Shown here one piece after another: positions 38,601 through 46,647 of a stretch of 64,000 nucleotides of DNA. Within the stretch, counting starts at the first letter, position 1, and every line of letters starts with the position of its first letter. Where the stretch lies: NCBI RefSeq assembly GCF_036013745.1, contig NZ_CP107880.1, positions 4,030,001 through 4,094,000 on the forward strand. Direction: 5' to 3'. Source of the DNA: Streptomyces sp. NBC_00483 (GTDB lineage: Bacteria > Actinomycetota > Actinomycetes > Streptomycetales > Streptomycetaceae). A program made the translations under genes and the position numbers. Under the pieces are notes generated by a model. It was not told the origin of the DNA. It made no database searches and was given only the letters and a program-made list of their open reading frames with translations.

Positions 38601-39496
38601 GACAGCGCCCTCCCAAGTGCACGTCGGGCCAGCACGGCGACGGTGCGCCGCAGATGCAGTACGGCGGGCGGCAACTGCTGCTGCGTGCCGTCCGGCGCGG
38701 GGTCCGGGTCGGGGACGCAGGCCGCGGCGACGTATTCGCCGAAGGCGTGCACGGCCTCCGGCACGAGGGCGCCGCGATTGCCGTCCCAGTCGATGAGCGA
38801 GGCCACCCACTGCTCGGCCTCGAGGGGCCGCAGCGGCATCGGCGCGATGGCCCCGACGGCGCAGCGCACCCCGCGCCGCGCCGGGTCGAGGACGAGCGCG
38901 ACGGAGGCCATGGCGCGGCCGGGCCCTGTGCGCCCGGTCGCCTTCAGGAAGACCTGCGGCGCGTGCAGCAACGGGACCCGTACAAATCCGATCAACTCGC
39001 CCGGAGCGAGCATCTCCATGCCGGCCAGCAGGTGCGAGACCGGCACTTCGCGTCTCGCGCCGCCCGGCCCCGCGATGATCAACGTGGCTTCCAGCGCGGC
39101 CAGTACGGGCAGCGTGTCGCCCGCGGGGGCGCCGGAGGCGATGTTGCCACCGAGCGTGGCAGCGTTGCGGATCTGGGGCGGGCCCGCGGCGCGCGCGGCG
39201 GCGGCGAGACCGGGGATGAGCGCGGCGAAGTCGGGGCGGCCGATGCGCGCGTGGGTGAGGCCCGCGCCGAGCAGCGCGTTGCCGTCCTGGTACTGCCAGC
39301 CACGGATCTCGCTGATCCGGCCGAGCCCGACGAGGGCGGCAGGGCGCAGCCCCCCCGCGTTGACCTGGGCCATGAGGTCCGTGCCCCCGGCCACCGGTAC
39401 GGCGGCGGGCATGGCGGCGAGCGCCGCGACGGCCTCGTCCAGCGAACCCGGAAGTACCGCGGCTTGTGTCGTCGCCTGCGGTGCGTGCGTGGTCAA
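38597..39496 (-). CDS. Xanthine dehydrogenase, FAD-binding subunit
   Basis: The 299-aa subunit has the FAD-site PVAGGTDLMAQVNAGGLRP and the second FAD motif ATLGGNIASGAPAGDTLP. It passes electrons from the Fe-S centres to NAD+. It is the first gene of the three-gene operon, with a 4-base overlap to the Fe-S gene. The promoter must lie in 39497-39806. Confidence 0.94.
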   Translation of the reverse strand: MTTHAPQATTQAAVLPGSLDEAVAALAAMPAAVPVAGGTDLMAQVNAGGLRPAALVGLGRISEIRGWQYQDGNALLGAGLTHARIGRPDFAALIPGLAAAARAAGPPQIRNAATLGGNIASGAPAGDTLPVLAALEATLIIAGPGGARREVPVSHLLAGMEMLAPGELIGFVRVPLLHAPQVFLKATGRTGPGRAMASVALVLDPARRGVRCAVGAIAPMPLRPLEAEQWVASLIDWDGNRGALVPEAVHAFGEYVAAACVPDPDPAPDGTQQQLPPAVLHLRRTVAVLARRALGRALS

Positions 39497-39806
39497 ACCG
39501 GCTGCCCCTTCCCGATGTCCGGCCGCGTGCCTGGCAACGGCGCCGGTCCCCGCGTGGTCCGCGCGTGACCGCCGTTCCCGCCGTTACGCCTGTTCCGCCG
39601 TACGGTACGTGCTGACAGGCCGGACGTGGCAACTCTGGCACATCTTCCTTCCGGCCCGGAGAGGGGGTCCGGTAGGAGGCATTCGCCCCTTCCACCTCGC
39701 AGATGACCGATATCGCACCAGATCACCTGAGGGGGCGAATTGCCGTTCTGTGCCTACGTATGAGGTGAGGTGCGCGGTGCCGCGCGGCGACCGCCGCCGC
39801 ACAAGC
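39497..39806. promoter_or_regulatory. Upstream region of the xanthine dehydrogenase operon
   Basis: This 310-base gap separates the FAD-subunit start from the stop of the GH20 gene, both on the minus strand. It contains scattered small inverted repeats (around 39652-39675 GGCCCGGAGAGGGGGTCC) but no convincing gene, and must carry the operon promoter. Confidence 0.45.
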
Positions 39807-41420
39807 TCACACGTTCGGGGGTTCCCCTTCGAAGGGACGTCCGAGCACCCCCGGGCGCCGCTGCCAGGGCAACGGGCCACCCGGCGGCCGGTAGGCGACA
39901 CCGAGGGCGTCAAGTCGCCGGTAGTGCGCGGTCATTCGGTGCTCGAAGTCCGCGAAGTCGCGCGCACCGGGTGCGGGCAGCTCGCTCCACGCGACCTCGC
40001 TGAAGGCGGAAAGCCGCGGATACACCTGGTAGTCGAGGCGCTGTTCGTCCTCCGTCACCTCGGTCCACACGTTGGCCTGCGCGCCGAGGACGTGCCGCGC
40101 CTCCTCCTCGCTCAGCTGCGGAGGCACCGGTTCGAAGCGGTAGACGTCCTCCAGCGTGCGTACGTAGCCGATGGGGACCGGCTCTTCGTCGCCGGGGGCC
40201 TGCCGGTAGTTCAAGTAGACCTGCTGCTCGGGGCACATGACGACGTCGTGACCCGCCCTCGCCGCGGTGATGCCGCCCTCGTAGCCGCGCCAGGAGGAGA
40301 CCGTGGCGCCGGGCGCGAGGCCGCCTTCGAGGATCTCGTCCCAGCCGATGAGGCGCCGGCCGCGCGCGCCGAGCCAGGTGTCGAAGTGCCGGATGAACCA
40401 GGACTGGAGCTCGTCCTCGTCGGCCAACCCCAGTTCCTTGATGCGCTCCTGGGCGGTGGGCGACTGCCTCCACTGGTCCTTGGGGCACTCGTCGCCCCCT
40501 ACGTGGATGAAGGTCGAAGGGAACAGGGCGAGGAGTTCCTCGAAGACGCCCTCGTAGAAGCGGAGGGTGTTGTCAGTGGGGGCGAGTACGTTCGGATTGA
40601 CGCCCCAGGTGTCCCAGACGGGGAGGGAAGCCGTGTCGACGACATCACTGTTGCCGAGTTCCGGATACGCGTGGATGGCGGCCTGCGAGTGGCCCGGGAG
40701 GTCGATCTCGGGGACGACCGCGATATGCAGCGCGTCGGCGTAGGCGACGATTTCGCGGATGTCGTCCTGGGTGTAGAAGCCGCCGTGCGGCTTGTCCTCC
40801 CACAACTCCGAGGCGCGGTGGCCGAATTTCGTCCGTGACCGCCAGGAGGCGGACTCCGTCAGCTTCGGATGGCGCTTGATCTCGACGCGCCAGCCCTGGT
40901 CGTCGGTGAGGTGGAAGTGCAGGACGTTGAGCTTGTGGGCGGCCATCAGGTCGAGTTGGCGCAGCACTCCGGCCTTCGGCGTGAAGTGGCGGGCGACGTC
41001 GAGCATCATGCCGCGCCAGCGGAAGCGGGGCGCGTCGTCGACGGTGAGGTGCGGGACGGTCCAGGTGCGCCCGGGAAGCGGGGCCCGGCGGTACGCGTCG
41101 GGGCCCAGGAGTTGACGAAGCGTCTGGGCGCCCCAGAAGACGCCTGCCGCCGATCCGCCCTCGATCGTGACGCCCGCGTCCGTCGCGCGCAGCCGGTAGC
41201 CCTCCGGTTCGAGGGACGGGTCGATGCGCAGGGCGACGACGTCGTCCTCGTCCGCGCCCTTGGGCGGCAGGGCGAGACCGGTCGCCGCACCGAGTGCCGC
41301 GCGCAGCCAGCGCGCGGTGTCCTCGGTCCCCTCCCCCGCGGCGATGCCGGTGCGCTCGCCGAGCGCGTGGCGCCCTTCGCCCGAGCGCGTCAGCCGACGG
41401 GGGGCGGGGATGAGTTCCAT
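39807..41420 (-). CDS. Beta-N-acetylhexosaminidase (GH20)
   Basis: The 537-aa glycosidase removes terminal GlcNAc from chitobiose or muropeptide-like substrates. The catalytic Asp-Glu pair is in FIHVGGDECPKDQW. RWRGMMLDVARHFTPKAGVL and LNVLHFHLTDDQGWRVEIK are GH20 landmarks. There is no signal peptide, so it acts inside the cell on imported chitobiose (inference). No Shine-Dalgarno precedes the ATG at 41420. A degenerate dre site is at 41433-41448, only 13 bases upstream, suggesting DasR control along with the nag genes. Confidence 0.95.
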   Translation of the reverse strand: MELIPAPRRLTRSGEGRHALGERTGIAAGEGTEDTARWLRAALGAATGLALPPKGADEDDVVALRIDPSLEPEGYRLRATDAGVTIEGGSAAGVFWGAQTLRQLLGPDAYRRAPLPGRTWTVPHLTVDDAPRFRWRGMMLDVARHFTPKAGVLRQLDLMAAHKLNVLHFHLTDDQGWRVEIKRHPKLTESASWRSRTKFGHRASELWEDKPHGGFYTQDDIREIVAYADALHIAVVPEIDLPGHSQAAIHAYPELGNSDVVDTASLPVWDTWGVNPNVLAPTDNTLRFYEGVFEELLALFPSTFIHVGGDECPKDQWRQSPTAQERIKELGLADEDELQSWFIRHFDTWLGARGRRLIGWDEILEGGLAPGATVSSWRGYEGGITAARAGHDVVMCPEQQVYLNYRQAPGDEEPVPIGYVRTLEDVYRFEPVPPQLSEEEARHVLGAQANVWTEVTEDEQRLDYQVYPRLSAFSEVAWSELPAPGARDFADFEHRMTAHYRRLDALGVAYRPPGGPLPWQRRPGVLGRPFEGEPPNV

Positions 41421-41432
41421 GGCGGGAGGCTA

Positions 41433-41448
41433 AGAGGACTGGACCAAT
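41433..41448 (-). promoter_or_regulatory. Candidate dre (DasR) site before the GH20 gene
   Basis: On the minus strand the site reads ATTGGTCCAGTCCTCT, matching the dre consensus at 13 of 16 positions. It abuts the hexosaminidase start. Confidence 0.55.
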
Positions 41449-41500
41449 TCGCGCAATGGTGGGGCGGACGCGCGAAACCCCGGGCATGCGTCACCGCACG

Positions 41501-41570
41501 ACCGGGGTTCACTGGACAGACCGGGGTTCACCGGAAGACCGGGGTTCACCGGGAAGGTTCACCGGGAAAG
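41501..41570. repeat. Tandem repeat of an 18-19-bp unit
   Basis: ACCGGGGTTCACTGGACAG, ACCGGGGTTCACCGGAAG and ACCGGGGTTCACCGGGAAG follow head to tail, then a partial GTTCACCGGGAAAG copy. It lies just past the stop of the DUF3039 gene. Confidence 0.85.
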
Positions 41571-41585
41571 GAGAGCAGGCGCCGC

Positions 41586-41885
41586 CTACTTGTCCTTGCC
41601 GCCGCCGTCCTTGCCGCCCTTGTCCTTGTCGCCGCCGGCGCCCATGGACTCGTAGATCTCCTTGCACATGGGACACACGGGGTACTTCTTCGGGTCACGG
41701 CCCGGCACCCACACCTTGCCGCAGAGCGCGACGACGGGCGTGCCGTCCAGCGCGCTCGCCATGATCTTGTCCTTCTGGACATAGTGGGCGTAGCGCTCGT
41801 GATCGCCGTCGCCGTTCGACGTCTGTGGCGTCGGCTCTACGAGGGTCCCCGTACCTGTCCCGCGCTCGGGCTCAAGAGTGCTCAT
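41586..41885 (-). CDS. DUF3039 family small zinc-binding protein
   Basis: The 99-aa protein has the DUF3039 core HYVQKDKIMASALDGTPVVA followed by ALCGKVWVPGRDPKKYPVCPMC, whose three cysteines (CGK, CPMC) and His look like a zinc site. The Lys/Gly/Asp-rich tail is low complexity. The start is the ATG at 41885. Function unknown, conserved across Actinobacteria. Confidence 0.85.
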   Translation of the reverse strand: MSTLEPERGTGTGTLVEPTPQTSNGDGDHERYAHYVQKDKIMASALDGTPVVALCGKVWVPGRDPKKYPVCPMCKEIYESMGAGGDKDKGGKDGGGKDK

Positions 41886-41927
41886 AACCGCCAAGGGTAC
41901 TTAAGCCCGCCCGGTCCCGGAACGAGG

Positions 41928-42497
41928 TCAGTTGAGCGAGGGGTCGTCCGGATACGTGGCCACCATCGCCAGTTCACCCCGCTGGCGCCGCAGCACCGCG
42001 CGCCACAGGCCCTCGGGGCGGGTGGCCGAGACATCACCCGGCTCCGACTCGACGACGTACCAGGCGCCCTCCGTCAGTTCGTTCTCCAGCTGCCCCGGGC
42101 CCCAGCCCGAGTAGCCGGCGAAGATCCGCAGGGAGCCGAGCGCCGCCGCGAGCAGCTCCGGCGGGGCCTCCAGGTCGACGAGACCGATCGCCCCGTGCAC
42201 CCGGCGCCAGCCGAGCGGGGCCTCCCGCTCGTCGTCCCCGGGGATCACCGCGACGCCGAGCGCCGAGTCGAGCGAGACCGGGCCGCCCTGGAACACGACC
42301 CCCGGCTCGCCGGCCAGATCTCCCCAGCCCTCCAGGATGTCTCCGACGTCCACCGGTGTCGGCCGGTTCAGCACGACGCCGAGCGAGCCCTCCTCGTCGT
42401 GGTCGAGGAGCAGCACGACCGCCCGGTCGAAATTCGGGTCCGCGAGGGCGGGTGTGGCCACGAGCAGCCGCCCTGTGAGCGAGGACACCTCGGTCAT
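41928..42497 (-). CDS. YqgE/AlgH family protein
   Basis: The 189-aa cytosolic protein has the family strings TGRLLVATPALADPNFDRAV, SLGVVLNRPTP and FAGYSGWGPGQLE. Function is unresolved (AlgH was named for alginate regulation in Pseudomonas). The start is either the ATG at 42497 or 42506. It is divergent from murA across 249 bases that hold both promoters. Confidence 0.9.
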   Translation of the reverse strand: MTEVSSLTGRLLVATPALADPNFDRAVVLLLDHDEEGSLGVVLNRPTPVDVGDILEGWGDLAGEPGVVFQGGPVSLDSALGVAVIPGDDEREAPLGWRRVHGAIGLVDLEAPPELLAAALGSLRIFAGYSGWGPGQLENELTEGAWYVVESEPGDVSATRPEGLWRAVLRRQRGELAMVATYPDDPSLN

Positions 42498-42746
42498 GCG
42501 TGACATGATCCCGCATCTGCCCGCCGTAGGGGGAGCCAAGCGCAACAACCGCGTGAACGCAGCTCAGCGCGCAGGGAAGTGGAAGACCCGCACTTCACAA
42601 AACCGTCACGCTTTGTGCCTTCTCCGGCGCGCTTCGTGTTGTAGCGAACTCATGACGCTCCCTGGCGCCCTCAGGCATACGAATAAGGGGTGCACCGCCC
42701 TTACCCTTGAGCCTGGCCCTGCCCTTCTCTTCGGAACGCGAGATTC

Positions 42747-44087
42747 ATGACCGTCACCGACGATGTCCTCCTTGTCCACGGCGGAACCCCGCTGGAGGGC
42801 GAGATCCGTGTCCGCGGCGCGAAGAACCTCGTGCCCAAGGCCATGGTCGCAGCGATCCTCGGCAGTGCGCCGAGCCGCCTGCGCAATGTCCCGGACATCC
42901 GCGACGTGCGCGTCGTACGCGGCCTGCTGCAGCTGCACGGCGTGACGGTCGGCCCCGGTGAGGAACCGGGTGAGCTGGTGATGGACCCCTCGCACGTGGA
43001 GTCGGCGAACGTGGCCGACATCGACGCGCACGCGGGCTCCTCCCGCATCCCGATCCTGCTGTGCGGCCCGCTGCTGCACCGTATCGGCCACGCCTTCATC
43101 CCGGGTCTCGGCGGCTGCGACATCGGCGGCCGGCCCGTCGACTTCCACTTCGAGGTGCTCCGCCAGTTCGGCGCGACGATCGAGAAGCGCGCGGACGGCC
43201 AGTACCTGGAGGCCCCGCAGCGCCTGCGCGGCACGAAGATCCGCCTCCCCTACCCCTCCGTGGGCGCCACCGAGCAGGTCCTGCTCACGGCCGTCCTCGC
43301 CGAGGGCGTCACGGAGCTCTCGAACGCGGCCGTGGAGCCGGAGATCGAGGACCTGATCTGCGTCCTGCAGAAAATGGGCGCGATCATCGCGATGGACACG
43401 GACCGCACCATCCGTGTCACCGGCGTCGACAAGCTCGGCGGCTACACGCACCGCGCGCTCTCGGACCGCCTCGAGGCGGCCTCCTGGGCGTCGGCGGCGC
43501 TCGCCACGCACGGCGACATCTACGTCCGCGGCGCGCAGCAGCGCTCGATGATGACGTTCCTGAACACGTACCGGAAGGTCGGCGGCGCCTTCGAGATCGA
43601 CGACGACGGCATCCGCTTCTGGCACCCCGGCGGCCAGCTGAAGTCGATCGCCCTGGAGACGGACGTCCACCCCGGCTTCCAGACGGACTGGCAGCAGCCG
43701 CTCGTCGTGGCGCTCACGCAGGCCACGGGCCTCTCGATCGTCCACGAGACGGTCTACGAGTCGCGCCTCGGCTTCACGTCCGCGCTGAACCAGATGGGCG
43801 CGCACATCCAGCTCTACCGCGAGTGCCTCGGTGGCTCCGACTGCCGCTTCGGCCAGCGCAACTTCCTGCACTCGGCGGTCGTCTCCGGGCCCACGAAGCT
43901 GGAGGGCGCCGACCTGGTCATCCCCGACCTCCGTGGCGGCTTCTCGTACCTGATCGCGGCGCTGGCGGCCCAGGGCACGAGCCGTGTCCACGGGATCGAC
44001 CTGATCAACCGCGGCTACGAGAACTTCATGGAGAAGCTCGTCGAACTCGGCGCGAAGGTCGAGCTCCCGGGCAAGGCCCTCGGCTAG
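42747..44087 (+). CDS. murA: UDP-N-acetylglucosamine 1-carboxyvinyltransferase
   Basis: The 446-aa enzyme performs the first committed step of peptidoglycan synthesis, transferring enolpyruvate from PEP to UDP-GlcNAc. The active-site loop LGGCDIGGRPVDFH carries the catalytic Cys124, so the enzyme is in the cysteine (fosfomycin-sensitive) class, unlike the Asp type of mycobacteria. GAKNLVPKAMVAAILG is the N-terminal substrate-binding segment. Single gene with its own terminator. Confidence 0.95.
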   Translation: MTVTDDVLLVHGGTPLEGEIRVRGAKNLVPKAMVAAILGSAPSRLRNVPDIRDVRVVRGLLQLHGVTVGPGEEPGELVMDPSHVESANVADIDAHAGSSRIPILLCGPLLHRIGHAFIPGLGGCDIGGRPVDFHFEVLRQFGATIEKRADGQYLEAPQRLRGTKIRLPYPSVGATEQVLLTAVLAEGVTELSNAAVEPEIEDLICVLQKMGAIIAMDTDRTIRVTGVDKLGGYTHRALSDRLEAASWASAALATHGDIYVRGAQQRSMMTFLNTYRKVGGAFEIDDDGIRFWHPGGQLKSIALETDVHPGFQTDWQQPLVVALTQATGLSIVHETVYESRLGFTSALNQMGAHIQLYRECLGGSDCRFGQRNFLHSAVVSGPTKLEGADLVIPDLRGGFSYLIAALAAQGTSRVHGIDLINRGYENFMEKLVELGAKVELPGKALG

Positions 44088-44104
44088 CCGTTCGCTCCAC
44101 GTAG

Positions 44105-44144
44105 GCAAAGGGCCGCCCCCGGTCATCCGGGGGCGGCCCTTTGC
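44105..44144 (+). terminator. 18-bp hairpin terminator after murA
   Basis: GCAAAGGGCCGCCCCCGG pairs perfectly across TCAT, 17 bases after the murA stop. Confidence 0.9.
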
Positions 44145-44240
44145 GTTTAGGGGCGCGGGGAACTGCGCAGACGCGAGCACATGCGAGCCGCACCCGCCGG
44201 CGCGGAACGCCCCACTGGCCACCCGCGCGGGCAACGCAAA

Positions 44241-44277
44241 GGGGCGGTCACCCGGAAGGAATCCGGGTGACCGCCCC
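44241..44277 (-). terminator. 16-bp hairpin terminator of hupA
   Basis: GGGGCGGTCACCCGGA pairs perfectly across AGGAA. It ends 20 bases from the hupA stop. With 44105-44144 it separates two convergent genes, one hairpin for each. Confidence 0.88.
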
Positions 44278-44296
44278 AAGGCGTTGCGCCTAGGAC

Positions 44297-44578
44297 TTAC
44301 TTACCCTTGGCGGCTTCCTTGAGCTTCGAGCCCGCGGAGACCTTCACGCTGTAACCGGCCGGGATGTTGATCGGCTCGCCGGTCTGCGGGTTCCGGGCGG
44401 TACGAGCGGCACGGTGGGTGCGCTCGAAGGTCAGGAAGCCGGGGATGGTGACCTTCTCGTCGCCCTTGGCAACGATCTCGCCGACGGTCTCGGCGAACGC
44501 GGCCAGCACGGCGTCGGCGTCCTTGCGGGTCACCTCGGCGCGGTCGGCCAGCGCGGCCACCAGCTCACTGCGGTTCAT
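44297..44578 (-). CDS. hupA: HU-family nucleoid protein
   Basis: The 93-aa DNA-bending protein has the N-terminal helices NRSELVAALADRAEVTRKDA and the DNA-arm region GFLTFERTHRAARTARNPQT with RNP followed by INIPA. It lacks the Lys/Ala-rich tail of HupS, so it corresponds to the vegetative HupA type. Single gene. Confidence 0.95.
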   Translation of the reverse strand: MNRSELVAALADRAEVTRKDADAVLAAFAETVGEIVAKGDEKVTIPGFLTFERTHRAARTARNPQTGEPINIPAGYSVKVSAGSKLKEAAKGK

Positions 44579-44876
44579 GTTTGTACTCCCGTGTTCTTCT
44601 TGCCGTTGAGGCGTGCCACGCGGCCAGGCCGCGTGTTGGGCAACAGCAAAGTTGATGCTGCCAGGGTCTCGGTCAGGCCCAGGACCCGGGTCCGTCTTCC
44701 AGACCCTTGCGCCTGAAGAGGCATCCTGCCCCTACCCACGGCGGTAAAGCCAATCCGGCACCCCTTGGGGTCACACGGAAAGCGCCACCGTGCCGGGTGC
44801 AGGGGCGGGCCCGGGGGCCTGTTTCCCGGCCAGCCTATGGGGCCCGAGGGCCCCGTAAACCGCGACGCGCCGGTAA

Positions 44877-46310
44877 TCAGGCGGTCGTGGCCGCCGTCAC
44901 AGCCGCTCCGGCGGCCTTCGCGGCGTCCCGGACGGCTCCGGCGACCGCTCCGGCCACCTTGTCGTTGAAGACGCTCGGAATGATGTAGTTCGGGTTGAGT
45001 TCGTCCTCGGTGACCACGTCGGCCAGGGCCGTCGCGGCCGCCAGCATCATCTCCGTGTTCACCGTGCGCGACTGGGCGTCGAGCAGGCCGCGGAAGACGC
45101 CGGGGAAGACGAGGACGTTGTTGATCTGGTTCGGGAAGTCGGAGCGGCCCGTGGCCACCACGGCGGCCGTCTGACGGGCGATCGCCGGGTCGACCTCCGG
45201 GTCCGGGTTCGCGAGCGCGAACACGATGGCACCCTCGGCCATCGCGGCCACGTCGTCGCCGTTCAGCACGTTCGGGGCCGAGACGCCGATGAACACGTCC
45301 GCGCCGACGACCGCCTCCTTCAGCGTGCCGGTCAGGCCCTCGGGGTTGGTGTTGTCGGCGATCCAGCGCAGCGGCGAGTCGCTGTCGGCGTCCTTGAGGT
45401 CCTCGCGGCCCGCGTGCACGACACCGTGGATGTCGGCCACGACGGCGTTCTTGACGCCCGCCGCGAGCAGCAGCTTCAGGATGGCCGTACCGGCGGCGCC
45501 GGCGCCCGACATGACGACACGGATGTCGTTCATGTCCTTGCCCGCCACCCGCAGCGCGTTGGTCAGCGCGGCGAGCACCACGATGGCGGTGCCGTGCTGG
45601 TCGTCGTGGAAGACGGGGATGTCGAGGGCCTCGCGCAGGCGGGCCTCGATCTCGAAGCAGCGGGGCGCCGAGATGTCCTCGAGGTTGATGCCCGCGAAGC
45701 CGGGGGCGATGGCCTTGACGATCTCGACGATGGCGTCGCTGTCCTGGGTGTCCAGGCAGATCGGCCAGGCGTCGATGCCCGCGAAGCGCTTGAAGAGGGC
45801 CGCCTTGCCCTCCATGACCGGCAGTGCGGCCTTCGGGCCGATGTTGCCGAGGCCGAGCACCGCGGAGCCGTCGGTGACGACCGCGACGGAGTTGCGCTTG
45901 ATGGTCAGACGCCGGGCGTCCTCGGGGTTCTCCGCGATCGCCATGCAGACGCGGGCCACACCCGGCGTGTAGACCATGGAGAGGTCGTCACGGTTGCGGA
46001 TGGGGTGCTTGGACTGCATCTCGATCTTGCCGCCGAGGTGCATCAGGAACGTACGGTCGGAGACCTTTCCGAGCGTGACGCCCTCGATGCCCCGGAGCTT
46101 GTCGACGATCTCGTCCGCGTGGGACGTCGACGAAGCCGCGATCGTGACGTCGATCTGGAGCTTCTCGTGACCGGAAGCGGTGACGTCGAGGCCGGTCACC
46201 GAGCCGCCGGAGGACTCCACGGCGGTGGTCAGCTGCGAGACGGCGTTACCGCCCGCGGGGACCTCCAACCGGACCGTCATCGAGTAGGAGACGCTGGGCG
46301 CCGTTGCCAT
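44877..46310 (-). CDS. NAD-dependent malic enzyme with ACT domain
   Basis: The 477-aa enzyme decarboxylates malate to pyruvate. An N-terminal ACT-like domain (residues about 5-90, VSYSMTVRLEVPAGGNAVSQ) precedes the malic domain with VYTPGVARVCMAIAENPEDA and the NAD(P)-binding MSGAGAAGTAILKLLL. The NAD preference is inferred from the ACT-fused class. A small GGGGCC/GGCCCC hairpin at 44839-44854 may terminate it. The 298 bases from hupA to its stop otherwise contain nothing I recognise. Confidence 0.9.
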   Translation of the reverse strand: MATAPSVSYSMTVRLEVPAGGNAVSQLTTAVESSGGSVTGLDVTASGHEKLQIDVTIAASSTSHADEIVDKLRGIEGVTLGKVSDRTFLMHLGGKIEMQSKHPIRNRDDLSMVYTPGVARVCMAIAENPEDARRLTIKRNSVAVVTDGSAVLGLGNIGPKAALPVMEGKAALFKRFAGIDAWPICLDTQDSDAIVEIVKAIAPGFAGINLEDISAPRCFEIEARLREALDIPVFHDDQHGTAIVVLAALTNALRVAGKDMNDIRVVMSGAGAAGTAILKLLLAAGVKNAVVADIHGVVHAGREDLKDADSDSPLRWIADNTNPEGLTGTLKEAVVGADVFIGVSAPNVLNGDDVAAMAEGAIVFALANPDPEVDPAIARQTAAVVATGRSDFPNQINNVLVFPGVFRGLLDAQSRTVNTEMMLAAATALADVVTEDELNPNYIIPSVFNDKVAGAVAGAVRDAAKAAGAAVTAATTA

Positions 46311-46477
46311 GGCCGACTTCCTCTGCTTTCACCGTGTAGCTGTTGCCGTCCGATGGTCCCACCTACCGGTGAGTACGTGGTAGTCGCATCGGGTTTTGAA
46401 GCTAACGTTCATTCATCTTTTGGAAAGTAGTTTCCACCATACGAGAAGTCGGGGGAAACGGGAAGAGGAAACAGAAC

Positions 46478-46509
46478 GAGGCCCACGTCACGGAAGTGAC
46501 GTGGGCCTC
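46478..46509 (-). terminator. 14-bp hairpin terminator downstream of helD
   Basis: GAGGCCCACGTCAC pairs perfectly across GGAA. It lies in the 337-base gap between the helD stop (46648) and the malic enzyme start (46310). The rest of that gap holds no convincing gene. Confidence 0.82.
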
Positions 46510-46647
46510 GCCTCACATTCATGACACCGACCCGCCATGCTCGCCTCGCGGCAAGTGGTCCCTCTAAGGGACGATGGTTGGGCCCGGGGGCTTGGATCGA
46601 GCCGGTGCCGTCATCAACGGTAACACCGGAGACAGTGGGGGCAAGAG

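Noticed and set aside
37050..40838. A 1,262-codon open frame on the plus strand
   Set aside because: It runs antisense through the xanthine dehydrogenase FAD and Fe-S genes and part of the GH20 gene, with Arg/Gly/Asp-biased composition typical of shadow frames in high-GC DNA. The minus-strand proteins carry clear family motifs.
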